Made by a program: the position numbers and the translations under genes. Source: Choristoneura fumiferana (taxonomy: Eukaryota; Arthropoda; Insecta; Lepidoptera; Tortricidae). From it: a stretch of DNA of 64,000 bases. Location: assembly GCF_025370935.1 (NCBI RefSeq), contig NC_133472.1:37466884-37530883 (forward strand). Reading direction: 5' to 3'. Of the stretch, positions 35,132 to 46,365 are shown piece after piece; position 1 is the stretch's first letter; every line of letters starts with the position of its first letter. Below the pieces are notes generated by a model, which was given only the letters and a program-made list of their open reading frames with translations, ran no database searches and was not told where the DNA came from.

Positions 35132-35186
35132 GTATCTGCTCGTACCTATCTATTTAAGTAAGGTCATCTGCTGCCTAGAACCCATA

Positions 35187-35322
35187 AGACCTAGGTGGAC
35201 AGACGACATCGTGAGAGTTGCGGGAAACCGGTGAATGCGAATGGCGTTTAATAGGCGTTAATTTAATAGGCGTTTGTTCAGAATTGGACGCCTTCGGGCT
35301 GATGATGAAGATGATGATGAGA
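35187..35322 (+). pseudogene. RTE-type LINE C-terminal tail, degenerate, copy A
   Basis: The frame starting at 35187 reads RPRWTDDIVRVAGNR and then hits a stop, matching the end of the ORF seen at 27522-27656. The body is scrambled by small tandem duplications (ataggcgttaattt units), and the element ends in a gatgat-type tail. It is a dead fragment. The copy B counterpart is at 60020-60155. Confidence 0.65.
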
Positions 35323-35424
35323 ATCCATAACACAAACTTTACTAACTTTGGGACTAGGTCGATGAGTGTCATGTGTTTCATGATATTTTTAAAAACTTTT
35401 TTAGCTCACTGTACCCGTATTTTT

Positions 35425-36235
35425 AGGGTTCCGTAGCCAAAATGGCAAAAACGGAACCCTTATAGTTTCGCCATGTCTGTTTGTGTGTCCGTCCGCGGCT
35501 TTGCTCAGGGACTATCAATGCTAGAAAGCTGTAATTTTGCAGGAATATATATGTATGTAAACTATGCCGACAAAATGGTACCTACAATAAAAAAAGTCGA
35601 ATAAATTTTTTTGGAGTACTTCCCATAGATGTAAAGTGGGGGTGATTTTTTTTCTCATGCAACCTTGTAGTGTGGGGTATCGTTGAATAAGTCTTATAAC
35701 CTCCTGCGGCCCGCCATACAACAAAATAAAACATCGAAATTTAAAACTTCATGTCTCATAGATAAAGTTGAATTTATTTTTTGTAAATTTGAATGATACA
35801 GAGAAAATGACAGTTTATTTCTTTTCAAAAGATATAAGTTCTATTGCTAACAATATGTCCTAGTATTATCACTTTGAACCCCAGGAGGTTAAAACCATTA
35901 GGAGCTTGCTAAAACGATTTTTCGATTCAGTGATTTGTTTGCAAAATATTCAACATTAAAGTTTAAATTTTCATTAAAATCGAGCGAGAATCGGTAGGTG
36001 GAAAATTTTGTAAAAATCAGGATGGTAGAAACTTACAAGAAAAACTATAACGGTTAAATTTTCTTGATAATTATTTGTAGTTTAAGATTACTAGCAGCCT
36101 AAGATATAAAATATGCCTAAACTTGGAATGTTCCGTACAAAATACGAAATCCTTAGAAAAATATTACTTATTTTTTTCGTAATGGCTACGGAACCCTATT
36201 TCGGGCGTGTCCGACACGCTCTTGTCCGGTTTTTT
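35425..36235. mobile_element. Dispersed repeat 'agggttccgtagcc', long copy A
   Basis: It is bounded by agggttccgtagccaaaatg and gtccgacacgctcttgtccg, like the shorter copy at 22139-22527. It includes a near-complete 3' part with 'atggctacggaaccctattt'. A separate MITE is nested at 35700-35888. The 86- and 67-codon frames across it are by-products of the repeat. The copy B counterpart is at 60258-61071. Confidence 0.7.
35700..35888. mobile_element. Nested MITE with TTAA-like target site, copy A
   Basis: The ends cctcctg / caggagg are inverted, and with flanking bases read taacctcctg / caggaggtta. It interrupts the surrounding repeat exactly where the copy at 22139-22527 reads 'ttttaaaaccatta' without interruption. 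The flanks are ATAA on the left and TTAA on the right, which fits a TTAA (piggyBac-type) target duplication with one change. The same element is at 60533-60723. Confidence 0.7.
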
Positions 36236-36430
36236 GTTTATTATAACTTGCATTGTCATCCATCCTACATAGTATACCAAATTTCAAGTCAATCTGACCG
36301 CTGGACGTGGGTTAAATTCGACTACCATGATTTGACCCATAGGGACCTATTGACCGTTCATGCAGGCTTGTAATATTTACTGGCCCAACAGCCTGTTCGA
36401 CCACTCTCCATCCTAAACAACAGCCAAGAA
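36236..36430. mobile_element. Dispersed repeat fragment with 'ataccaaatttcaagtcaat' module
   Basis: It contains cattgtcatccatcctacat and ataccaaatttcaagtcaat, then ccactctccatcctaaacaa. This repeats motifs of the element at 28861-29395 and of 34800-34860. It is diverged and partial, and of unknown class. Confidence 0.5.
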
Positions 36431-38190
36431 GCAAATGTATGAAATAGTTATCCCTTTCCCGGGAAAAGGCACGGGCCTTTGCTCGTATAAACCTTGAGGT
36501 CTGGTGGTAGAATTAAAAAATTTGGATTTTACTAAATTCCCATGTGAATTTCCGTATTACATCAGTCTTCATCTTTAACGAACTAAAAGAATTTCTTTGC
36601 TCATTTCAATTTTTTTTTATTTCCAACCTATAAACACTTATACAGAAACACGCACACACTGAAATATCTCTACAATATCTATAAAATCTTTCCTATTCCA
36701 CCAAAGCCTAAAAGGTACTTAGCGCGCTATTTTTAACCCCCGACACAAAAAGAGGGGTGTTATATTATTTTAAACGTTACTACGAGTGTTTGGGCACTAC
36801 ACCGGATTTTGATATGAACAAGGTCTCATTTGTCACTGATTTTTTCTAGTGTATTTTTGTGAATACCAAAACTGCCAGAACTAATAGTCGACGTGTACAT
36901 AGTCTTAGCTTTATCTGTGGCAAGGGTTTGTTCAATAAAATCTTTTTATAATAATAATAATTGATTTGCTTAGAATTACAATAATATATTTACGGAATAT
37001 TTACGGAAGTCTAAGAGGTATATTCGAGCGCATTTGCAAACGTTAAGTTCCACGTTTCGCTAACTCCGTTACAGTATCTCTAACTCATATCAGTGTTTTT
37101 GCAAGTTAAGTTATCAAGTAATCATAATTAATTCCCTTATTTATGTAAATGAGACATTTAACTTTAACGACTCCTTCACATTCGAATGCAAAATAAATAT
37201 CACCAGTACAATAATAATATCATAATTTTATTACTTACTCTACATATCTTAATTATCTTTTTTCGTCGCGTGGTACTGTAATTATAAAGTAATAAAAATA
37301 TTGTTTAATTTAAAATAAAGTTTTATGGAAGTTCCATCCACGGACTCAGGTGTGCCATCTATTGAGCGGTTTGAGCAACTGCAGCGCTTAGGTTTGGCGG
37401 CTAGGTAAAGCTCCTTCTGCTTGCTTGACGAGATTTCTTAAAAGTTCTGTATTCCTGAATGAAATTCTTGAGAAAAAGTTTCAACACATGCAACCATCAC
37501 CATGAACCATATCTGATCCTTCGTAGCTAGAACGTTTTCAGAGTAGATAATTATAATGTCAAAAAATGTCACGTCACTACATTTTTTTTTGTTCTACAGT
37601 GGTGGCATCACGAAACTGTTGGTAAAATAGGACAGATGCACTTTAATAAAGAATTTACGTATATTGTATCTATTTATTATATTGTAGTTGGCAGCTTTAT
37701 ACGTTTGTCAGAAAGAGTAAAGTTACCTATTCTGATAATTATTTCATTTAAATATTTTCTTTAGTAGAGTAGTTGTCTTATCTTCACAGATAGCGACCCA
37801 TCTCCCTCAGATGTGACAGATAGATAAAGAAACGACGCCAAATTAACTAAATAGATACTTACTGTTTAATCAATAAAAATATTTATTTACCGAGTGGTAA
37901 TTAAACTATAATTTTTGCAGAGTAATAATTGGACTTGGTTCTATTTAAGATGGTACCTACACATAATTACTATCGTAATAAAACGAATTATCTTAATGAA
38001 TTAACAATACAAAACTTGCGTATTCTTTTTTATGACAGTGTTCTGTATTGTCATTTAACGGACCGGACCGAATTATAATATAGTCTCTGAGGCGTTTTAA
38101 TGGCTTTTAACATTAGATATTTTGGTTAAACGGTCTACCCGTTTTATCGCTGACCCACCATAAAATAACCCGTAAGCGGCAAAATATTTT
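36431..38190. other. AT-rich non-coding DNA
   Basis: No gene or identified repeat. The same sequence recurs in copy B (61266-63028) with scattered single-base differences. Confidence 0.5.
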
Positions 38191-38853
38191 TTTCATCTCT
38201 CCTGTTCGGAAAGTTTAAATTTCATTCGTAGATAGCCGGGTGGAAAAATGCGTTTTCATCTCTAGGGTGGAAAGTTATTTAATTAATATTTTTCGATTAG
38301 TCACGGTGTCGGAGATAATTGAGTTACGTCAATGACACTTTTTTTCACGTTTCGGCATGGTCATCTAGATGCACGTCGTGACCAAGGAGCTTAATACAAC
38401 ATTGGAGGTTGAACGCCGAAGATCCGTTTGAAACAAGAAATTTGATCTTTATTACGTCACGAACATATTCCATCTCTTTCTTTAGTTAGGTTAAGAAAGA
38501 GATGAAATATATAAATAAGTAATAAAGGTCAAACTTCTTCGTTCAGCTTTCAACCTCCATTTTGTAGTATATAAGCTCCTTGGTCGTGCCCAACTCGTTT
38601 TTTTTATAGTCGGCCGTGGCAAGTGGTCAGTCGAAAAGGTCCCGTTCGAGGGGATATAAGTAAATTCAATTTATTATCATTCTCATTTTTTTTGTAGTAT
38701 TTTACTTTCCTCACAGTCGAAATGAAAAGTAGTGTCTAACTCGGGTGAAATTACCCATTTTCCCTCGAAATATTGGCGCTTTCAATTCGTTCGAGCGCCA
38801 GAAATATCTCGGGTGAAATGGGTCACTTTCCACCCTTGGTTATCAATCTACTA
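38191..38853 (-). mobile_element. Dispersed repeat 'ccaagggtggaaagtgaccc', long copy A
   Basis: This is the opposite orientation of the copy at 28524-28765. It runs from ttcatctctcctgttcggaa to cacccttggttatcaatcta. It is about 420 bp longer than that copy, partly because of the nested fold-back element at 38381-38584. The copy B counterpart is at 63029-63690. Confidence 0.65.
38381..38584. mobile_element. Nested fold-back MITE, copy A
   Basis: The inverted ends accaaggagctta / taagctccttggt are followed inward by ggaggttgaa...gaag and its complement cttc...ttcaacctcc. The centre includes another inverted pair (catctctttct / agaaagagatg). It lies inside the repeat at 38191-38853. The flanks share CGTG, a possible 4-bp target duplication. 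The copy B counterpart is at 63218-63419. Confidence 0.7.
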
Positions 38854-39172
38854 TTTCAATAATGCCATATCACTATGATATTTCCTGCGGGTTGCGACGA
38901 AATTTTGTTTGTTCCAATAACTCGTATATGTATTACTTGTACAACGCTTCAAAAATATGCACATAGTCGTAGTTCTGACCTAGTAGGTCGAACTTAATGC
39001 GCCTAAACTTACCTAACAATCTTAAGTTCCTTATCAATAAGCGGCTTGTTTAGGAAATTAACAGGGGGACAGGAATGTATTACTCGTAGGTGGTAGGGAC
39101 GCTTTAGCTAACCCTATAGCTGAATCTTTATAACCTCAGCTAATTAAATATGAAGTTAAACAAACAGTATTT

Positions 39173-39875
39173 ATTGCGCCAATCATCTGCAATGCCGTCT
39201 GCTCTTCATGACATATAAAATATCCGATTGGTTCCTTCGCTTATTAGGCGTTGTTTGTGTCTATGTTTATTACTGTTTTACGAGCGATGGCGATTTTATT
39301 GTGAATCGAATAGCAATAGTGAGAGATTTGATTAAGTATAGCAATCGTTACGTTATTGTTTGTCGCTATATAAGTAAGTTTTAGAGGCTGTATATTGAAA
39401 ACGCTTCCTTTAGAACATGCTGGTTTAGATGCGGTTGCGGGATTTCGGGGTGAAAGTATTTATTCTTCATTTAATTTGGAATAACAATTGACGACACGCA
39501 AATAAAGTGGCATTTAAACAATTTTATTTTGCGGCTCCCAGGCTATTGTACTGAACTATATCTGCTAGGTAAGAAATAGTTGACCAGACGCAATACAATG
39601 TTGCTGTGGCCTCCAATTCTAAATTAAATGAAGTATAGTTCAGTAAATTTAGTATCTTTACTTTTAAACCGTATGTCACAAGCTAAAGGTCAGGTTAGAT
39701 GAAGTCAACCAATTTTGGTTACCCTTAATGCATTTTAATCTTCTCTTTGGTCGCGTAAAATATATGTACTTACTTAGTAGTTTTACCAAGCGTTTTACAT
39801 TATTTTCATGATTAAAAATAAAATACATTGACAGTTTGATTAGTTTTTCTTTAATAAATATAATTAAATAAATAA
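39173..39875. other. AT-rich non-coding DNA, not duplicated in window
   Basis: Nothing recognisable. Its counterpart, if copy B continues, lies beyond the window. Confidence 0.5.
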
Positions 39876-40122
39876 ATATCATGGGACCCTTGACACCAAT
39901 TGACCTAGTCCCAAACTAAACAAAGCTTGTACTATGGATACTAGGCAACGGATAAACATACTTATATACTTAGATAAAGACATACTTAAATACATATTAA
40001 ACATCCAAGACCCGAGAACAAAACATTCGTATTATTCATACAAATATCTGCCCCGGCCAGGGATCGAACCCAGGACCTCAAGCTCCGTAGTTAGGTTCTC
40101 TAACCACTTGGCCATCCGGTCA
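39876..40122 (-). mobile_element. tRNA-headed SINE (family 2)
   Basis: On the minus strand it begins gtgaccggatggccaagtgg (A box), has the B box gggttcgatccctggccgg and the family body, and ends in an ataaataaat-type tail. It closely matches the copy at 20895-21154. An open frame of 78 codons across it is incidental. Confidence 0.8.
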
Positions 40123-40245
40123 CACACACTACACTTATATCACCCTTTATCATTTATCAAAATCAGATAACGACTTTTGAAAGAATATTTAACGGTTACT
40201 TTGTGGTGTGCAATATAGAATATTTGTCTTGTATTGTATTGTATA

Positions 40246-40375
40246 TTGTAACTCTGTCTGTTCGTCTATCAGGCAATTTGTCTGTTACCTGTTCACGCAT
40301 GAAACCGCTAAACTGATTTAGTTAAGTACCTACATGAAATTTGGTATGGAGATAGCTTGAGGCTCTGAGAAGGCC
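40246..40375 (+). mobile_element. Helitron body fragment
   Basis: The stretch 'tctgtctgttcgtctatcag', 'ttcacgcatgaaaccgctaa' and 'tgaaatttggtatggagata' follows the order of internal sequence in the longer lepidopteran Helitrons with TCCATACTAATATT ends. Both termini are missing. Confidence 0.5.
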
Positions 40376-41739
40376 ATGATGATGGTTCTTATCGCAAGAA
40401 ATTTCTTAGTCCTCGCGGGATGGCAATAAACAAATTATTTCAAAGCTAGCCTCAAATAAATTGCCTTTAAATTTTTCGCTTAACAGAAATCAGTGTATTT
40501 GCTCGGGAGGAAGTTGCCCTTTGATTATTTCTGCGTACGAATAACCAGGTCTTAAGTGCACTTTCAGCAATATTGGTATAATTACAGGTTTAATAATCAT
40601 CTTAATCTGCGAGGACATTACCTTACCAATCTCATTATCTTAAAGATGTAAAATTTAACGGCCAAAGTCGCACACCTTTGAAACTAAAAACGAAGACATT
40701 GAAAATTATGTTTAACTCTACATTTACAACATAATAAATAACAGCAATAAGTGTTATTACACAAATATTTTACTCTTTTGCCCTCGAGTGACTGAAAAAC
40801 GAGTGCGGCCATAACCGTTAAATTTCAGTTAATTTACTTATAATTCCTTCGCTGCGGTGGAATTAAAAGTTCATATATTTAGCTTTAATTGGTATACCTA
40901 ATTTAACTTTGTTACTCGCCAGGTTGCTTTCCCTAAGTCTATTTATATAAGCTTTTACGATCTTATACATATATTTAATATTTTCGGAATATTAAATACG
41001 TTAATTCAATAAAAAAGCGAGTAGATAAATTAATAATTTACAGGTTACTGTACTCTTTGTTTATGACGTTAGGAATGTTGGCGCCAGCGACCATTGTGTC
41101 TACCAATAACATAATTCTGGCAGAGCTCTTCGTTCAGTTTCGTAATAAGACCAAAAAGGTATGAATTTTTATTATTAAAACAATATTTAGATAACGAAGC
41201 AGCCTTGTCAGTGTTTGTTAATTAAGTTCCATTTTAATTACTATAATTAACTAAACCAAAGAATGAATCCTGTATCGAGTGGCACTCCTAAAGTTGAAAA
41301 AAAGCGTTCTTTTATTACCTTTTAAGCATTGTTTAAGAGTTAAGAGGCGAGGGAGGGACCCTCCCGAAGCAACTGACGACTTTTACCGTCTCATTATCGA
41401 CTTTTTTCCCCGTTTTGTTTGTAAATTCTTAAAGATTCAGCCGTTTACTGGTTAACTGATTTAGGTGCTGCTCTAAATTTTAATTAATAAGTGCTCATCA
41501 GCTATTTACATTCGAATGCGGCTGGCATTCATTAATGTATTTCGTGTTTGCCCTTAACTTTATTGCAGTTTTTTGCGGCCTTTTTTTGTAAACTTTATAT
41601 TTAACAACTTATGTGCTGAGTTTATAAAAATATATATTTAGGTTTTGCGTGCTAATAATAAATTAACGGGTGTGCAACTATTATTTGTGATTTCTCTAAA
41701 TAAAAATAACCTAACTTAAAAGAATAATTTTATAACAAG
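40376..41739. other. AT-rich non-coding DNA
   Basis: No coding region or clear repeat is seen. Confidence 0.5.
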
Positions 41740-41905
41740 TTTTTTACTGTGTATTGTCATTCATCCATCCTATCTATAAACATTTAACAAATTTTAAGTC
41801 GATGTACGAAATTTAATTAAAAGGTTTGATTGTAGACAGGTATGTAGCTCTACCGACATTCACCGGCACCGGTGTAACTAAATAAAAGCTATAAAGCATG
41901 ATCCC
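41740..41905. mobile_element. Dispersed repeat fragment ending 'gtgtaactaaataaaagct'
   Basis: It repeats, in diverged form, the 3' module of the element at 28861-29395: a 'tattgtcattcatccatcct' start, an acagg run, and a final taactaaataaaagct. It is partial. Confidence 0.5.
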
Positions 41906-41980
41906 AGATATTATTTTATTTTTTTCTTCTTTTTGCTGTTTAGTGCTAAAAGAATAGAAGCTTTAGGTCAGTGGTATACC

Positions 41981-42040
41981 ATTTTTAAGGTTTCGTACCT
42001 AAATAGGCAAAAAGGGATCCCTTAAAGGATCACTTTTTGT
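41981..42040. mobile_element. Short remnant of 'ggttccgtacct'-type repeat
   Basis: The segment aaggtttcgtacctaaatag followed by ggatcccttaaaggatcact resembles the end of the dispersed repeat at 4915-5128 read on the other strand. Only about 60 bp is recognisable. Confidence 0.4.
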
Positions 42041-42060
42041 CCCAGGAACACGTGGATACT

Positions 42061-42151
42061 CAGATTATTATGGACTACTCAAATTTAAATGGACTACTCC
42101 AATTAAAATGGACTATTCAAATTAATATGGACTACTCAATTAATATAGACT
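42061..42151 (+). repeat. Minisatellite running into an assembly gap
   Basis: About four and a half units of 18-20 bp, each starting (t)atggacta(c/t)tc and followed by an AT-rich part, lie in tandem and stop at the run of N. The true array length is unknown because the gap begins inside it. Confidence 0.75.
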
Positions 42152-42251
42152 NNNNNNNNNNNNNNNNNNNNNNNNNNNNNNNNNNNNNNNNNNNNNNNNN
42201 NNNNNNNNNNNNNNNNNNNNNNNNNNNNNNNNNNNNNNNNNNNNNNNNNNN
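42152..42251. other. Assembly gap (100 N)
   Basis: A run of exactly 100 N, the usual placeholder for a gap of unknown size. It starts inside the minisatellite at 42061-42151. Confidence 0.98.
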
Positions 42252-42715
42252 GATAATGACAGCAGTAATGCGTTTTGCACGACCTCTCTAATGAGGATAC
42301 ATTATGCACCTGCTTTGTATGCGAGGAGCTTCTTTCCTTTGATTCCGGAGTCATTGGTGAGTTGCGTTTGTTTTTCATCGCGCCTCAGAGATTTATGCAG
42401 GTTCGTGCTCCATTTTGTGACAGGACACGGGACGCCAGAGCCGTCGGAATTATTCATGTGCATAAATGGTATTCAGACGCGCGATCAAAACAAGAGGCAC
42501 CTGGACCTGTGTTGTTGACAAAAGATCAAACAACACACGTTGGCTGTTCACGTGATATTTCAAGTTCGATTACGTATTGTTTTCCAGCAAAGATGACTTT
42601 TCCACTGTGTCTAATGATAATTTTCCGCGACACCCACACCCCCGCGTTATGACTCAACTATGTCGTAAGTCGAATGCAATTTAAGTGCACACCACATTTA
42701 ACTTTAAATGGTGAC
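42252..42715. other. Non-coding DNA left of the minus-strand retrotransposon
   Basis: This is a moderately GC-rich, non-repetitive stretch. A frame of 125 codons (42275-42652) and an overlapping one resemble no family I know, so I do not call a gene. The last five bases, GTGAC (42711-42715), are the left target duplication of the retrotransposon. Confidence 0.45.
42711..42715. repeat. Target duplication GTGAC, left
   Basis: Identical to 47791-47795, directly outside the LTRs of the minus-strand retrotransposon. A 5-bp duplication is usual for Ty3/gypsy integrases. Confidence 0.9.
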
Positions 42716-42895
42716 TGTAATGTTCACTTTTTAACTCTGCAATTTCTTAAGTGACTCACTGCATTAAGATAACAACGTACCACCACTCTCGCATCTATCC
42801 GTCTGGCGGTCTCACGACAACTGTCGCCCCTCTCCGCTGGTTGTGAACGTATACGCTTGAGACAGGATATTCATTAATATAGGCAATACACTACA
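42716..42895 (-). repeat. 3' LTR of the minus-strand retrotransposon
   Basis: 180 bp, against 182 bp in the intact copy. By eye it differs from that LTR at about ten places, including gaggggcgac for gagggaggac and altered bases near the terminal cag-agtt-aaaa stretch. It differs from its own partner LTR as well. Confidence 0.9.
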
Positions 42896-42909
42896 TCCCT
42901 TCCTTATAT
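42896..42909 (-). other. Polypurine tract of the minus-strand copy
   Basis: On the minus strand the sequence ataaggaaggga lies directly against the TGTAG start of the 3' LTR. This is the position and composition of the primer for plus-strand DNA synthesis, and it is the same as in the intact copy. Confidence 0.8.
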
Positions 42910-43019
42910 TTTTTATTTTATAACAATGACAACCACGATATCAATACCAAAATCACATTCCCTGACCAATGATTATTAGATTATCCAAGAATTTAATTAT
43001 TTAATAATCCTCTCTTACT

Positions 43020-46000
43020 TTTGCTTTATACTCCCTTGGTTCACAGTCCGAATCATGTTGAGAGTTAATATCAATTTCCTGTTCAGTTTCTTTATCGCAG
43101 ACTTTCCATTGCCTTCGATCTTTTTAAGGTGAACCACGTTTCTTCTATAAACTCTTGCCATATCATCATTTAATATTACGGCATCTCTCCTATGGTTTTT
43201 CTGTACCGTATGAGGGGTTTCATCATAATTCAAGCTCATTTTGTTATCCCGATTCATATTTTTTACATAACTTTATCTCCAGGTTTCAAATCATTATGTT
43301 TAGCTTTCCTTTTTATCAGCATATTCCTTTCCTTTTGCTTTATTTTCTTGTCCTTATCTCTCATTTCCCTATCATCTTTCCTAGTTCCATTTAATCATAA
43401 ATCATCGGTATCTTATCTCTAAATTTTAGTTATAAAATAACTCTGAAGGAGTTGATCCTGTTTTGTTGAATGAGGTGTGCTATTGTACTTAATTAAATAA
43501 TCCAAAAGACCTGTTTTCCAATCCCGTTTTTCAGCTTGGCTGATTTTTATACGTTTTAAATGTCTCTATTCTGGCGTTCAAACTTTCCCCGTTCTGTTGA
43601 GGCCAATACGGTATAGAATTAAAAAGAGCTATGTTTCTTTCTGTACAAAATGATTTAAATTCATTACTGCAGAACTGTTTTCCGTTATCGGCCGTTATAC
43701 TTGCTGGATTCCCAACACGACTAAAAATCTCTTCCAGATGTGATACAATTTCAGCTGTATTTATTTTCTGGCATATTTTGATCTCTTTGTAGCGACTATA
43801 ATAGTCAACTATTACCAACAAATGCTCATTGCTTGGGAGTGGACCAATAGGTCGATTGCCACGTCAATCCAGGGTTCTTCTGGTAATGTTCTACGTTTCA
43901 AAGGGTTTGGTGGGCTCGGCCCCTGATACTAAAGTGCAACTTTTGCAGGATTTTACCACTTGTTCGGCACTCTTATCACAACCAGGCCACCAAACTTTGG
44001 TTCTCAATCTCCTTTTCATTGCTACAATGTCTGGATGTCCTTCATGAGCAGCATCAAGAACTCGCCGGCGAAGTTTCTCAGGTATGACAATTTTGTTTCC
44101 TCTTAATAGGATATCGTCATAAAAGCACAGTTCTGATTGGAAAACTTTATAGGTTCTAACGTTCCCATCCCAATTATTATTATAAAGGCCTTCTTTAACT
44201 TGTAAAATTTCAGGGTCGCTTGCTGAACATTCCATTATTTCCTTCAGTGCAACAGCTATAGGTCGAGTATGTTCCACAATTTGATGGACGTGATCAGTTT
44301 GCAAAGTGGGTGAACTTCATTGAATTCACTCAGTCTTGACAACGAGTCTGCGATATTGTTTTTTTCCTGATTTATAGATCATGGTATATTTGTATGATTG
44401 TAATCGCAGAACCCATCTTTCTATCCTGGCACATGGCTTTGTATGGTTGTGATGTATTTTTTAAGTGGCTTGACGCCTTTGTCTGTTAACTTCGTGTCCT
44501 AGGATTTCAATTTTTCTCATTTCTATACTGATTGACATTTATCTTCCCTGAGCACGACATTATTCTTCTCTAGGACAGCCATTACTTTCTCAGACGGGTA
44601 TCGTGGTTCTCCAGATTTTCCTCCAAAAACCAAATTATCGTCAATGTAGTTAATTACGCCTTCACATCCTAGTAATATTCGTTCTAATGTTTTTGGAAGA
44701 TTTCTGGGGCACAAGATATACCGAACATTAACCTTTTGTATCGGTAAATCCTTTACTAGTAATAAAAGTCGTAATATGTCCTGGAATCTGGGTCAATCTC
44801 GATTTGATGAAATGCGTCTTTGATGTCCAATTTCGTATAATATTTAGCATCTTTGACTTTTGGGTAATAACTTGTCCATCGTTGGTAATGGATGATTTTC
44901 GCGAATTATCGCCTCATTAGCACGACGCATATCAACACAAAGACGCACTCGCCAATTATCTTTAATATGGGTAAATTGGTGACACCCAATCTAGAGATCC
45001 GTGCACCTCCTCTATGAATATCCTTTTTTACTAACTCTTTATTTTTTTCCTCGACTTTTTCCTCAGAGGTATAGGTATCCTCCTGTGCGGTTGTGAAATT
45101 GCTGGTATAGACCGATCTATTGGTAGTTCCACCATAACATTTTCAATTTGGGAAAGTTTCAGATTTCACATTGTTGATTTCTAAGTGCAAGCCAATTTTT
45201 AATATTCCCAAAGACATTGCAAGATACTTTCCCCACAGGTTCTTGTGCCGTCAGTAGTGACAAAGAATGTGCACACTTGCGACTTGCTACAAGCTTCAGT
45301 TCAGTTCAAAAGAACCTTTGATTTCTAATGGAGTACTGCTCCCGTAAGCCATAAATTTTACATCCGGTTTGGCTATTTGATTTCGAACTACAGCACCATT
45401 ATTTTTCATGGTCTCCCATGTCTCTGCAGTGATTAAATTTTGCTTGCAGCCTGAGTCAACCAAAACCTTTGTATTCACCCCTCCGATGGTGCAATCGAAT
45501 TCAACGTCGTCATCAATATGAAATATATATTGTGTTTTGTTGGTCGTCTCACGTACTTCGTTGACTGTTTCATTACTTTTCCTCTTTAACGTCAGTTTGG
45601 TTCTACAGTATCGTCTAAAATGGCCCTTTATGTCACATTTCAGACAAATTTTGTCCCTCGCTGGGCACTTGGGGTCATTTGATGTGTGTCTGGGGTTACC
45701 GCATCTAGTGCATTCGAATGTAGTTTTACGATTTTTTTCTGGTTTACGTTTAAATCTTGTTTCTACTTTGTTTACATTCAAACTTGTTGTCACCGGAGCT
45801 GGAACGGCAAAATCTTCCAGTTGTTTGTTTACCGCCTCCAAAGTATTTGCTTCAAGAATTATTCTGTCCACCGTTATATCGTCTCCGATTTGTAATAATT
45901 TTTTTTCGAAGATCTGTTGAAAGGCATTTCTCAGTAACCTGGTCGATGATACTGTCGTTCTTGTCTTTGAATTGACACTTGTCCGCTTGTTGCCTTAGGC

Positions 46001-46354
46001 GTATCATAAATTTATCGAATTTCTCATTAGGTTCTTGTTTGATAAGTCGGAATATGTGTCTTTCGAATAACTTATTTTGCTTCGGTGCAAAATATGAGTC
46101 TAATTTAGACAGGGCCGTCGCAAATACGTCAACATCTTTCGCTGATTCAACATCGGCTCCCGGTATATTGTAAAATATTTCTTGCAATTCAATGCCACCA
46201 AAATGAAGCAAACTTGCTTTCTTTTCTCGTTTGCGTCTATACCTGCAGCTTGGAGGTAGACATTTAGAGCTCTTTTCCAGCGCTCCCACCTACTGCTTAT
46301 CGAAGTGGGATCTCCCTCGCAATCGAACTTCTCCAACGTCAGCGATGCGGCCAT
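43020..46354 (-). pseudogene. Broken Gag-Pol of the minus-strand copy
   Basis: It corresponds to the 1276-1284-codon frame of the intact copy, starting at the same MAAS methionine (46352-46354, minus). Recognisable pieces in order are the Gag N-terminus (46289-45852), zinc knuckles and protease with the DSG motif (45871-45296), the reverse transcriptase part with YIDD (44714-44523), the integrase zinc region (44304-43891), the integrase core with ITADNG (43821-43531) and the C-terminal part (43257-43015). They lie in different frames because of many one- or two-base indels. The reverse transcriptase thumb and all of RNase H are removed by the 499-bp deletion, which is not a multiple of three. 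The stop region is altered too. Some single-base indels may be sequencing errors, but the deletion is not. Confidence 0.9.
44436..44441 (-). other. Junction of a 499-bp deletion at a 6-bp microhomology
   Basis: The hexamer CAAAGC (GCTTTG on the plus strand) joins sequence matching 51809-51814 of the intact copy directly to sequence matching 52308-52313. Both positions carry CAAAGC there, so one repeat and the 493 bases between the two are missing. This is a typical product of slippage during reverse transcription or of microhomology end-joining. It removes the RNase H aspartates and glutamate. Confidence 0.9.
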
Positions 46355-46365
46355 GTTATGGAGGA

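Larger units (their letters stand above)
29179..39172 (+). repeat. Large direct duplication, copy A (empty retrotransposon site)
   Basis: From gatgc at 29179-29183 to the end of the window's matching segment at 39172, the sequence is nearly identical to 54042-64000, in the same order and orientation, including every mobile element inside it. By eye the differences are sparse: single bases, short indels, and one 42-bp difference near 34380. They concentrate in repeat-derived parts. This copy carries the uninterrupted target site of the retrotransposon found in copy B. The duplication may be two haplotypes assembled in tandem or a genuine recent segmental duplication. It continues beyond the window on the copy B side. 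Confidence 0.95.

Noticed and set aside
42037..42378. Frames running through the 42-kb gap
   Set aside because: They consist largely of N, so no protein is shown.
42275..42652. 125-codon frame upstream of the minus-strand element
   Set aside because: No recognisable domain, the composition is not protein-like, and a competing overlapping frame exists. I list the stretch as non-coding.
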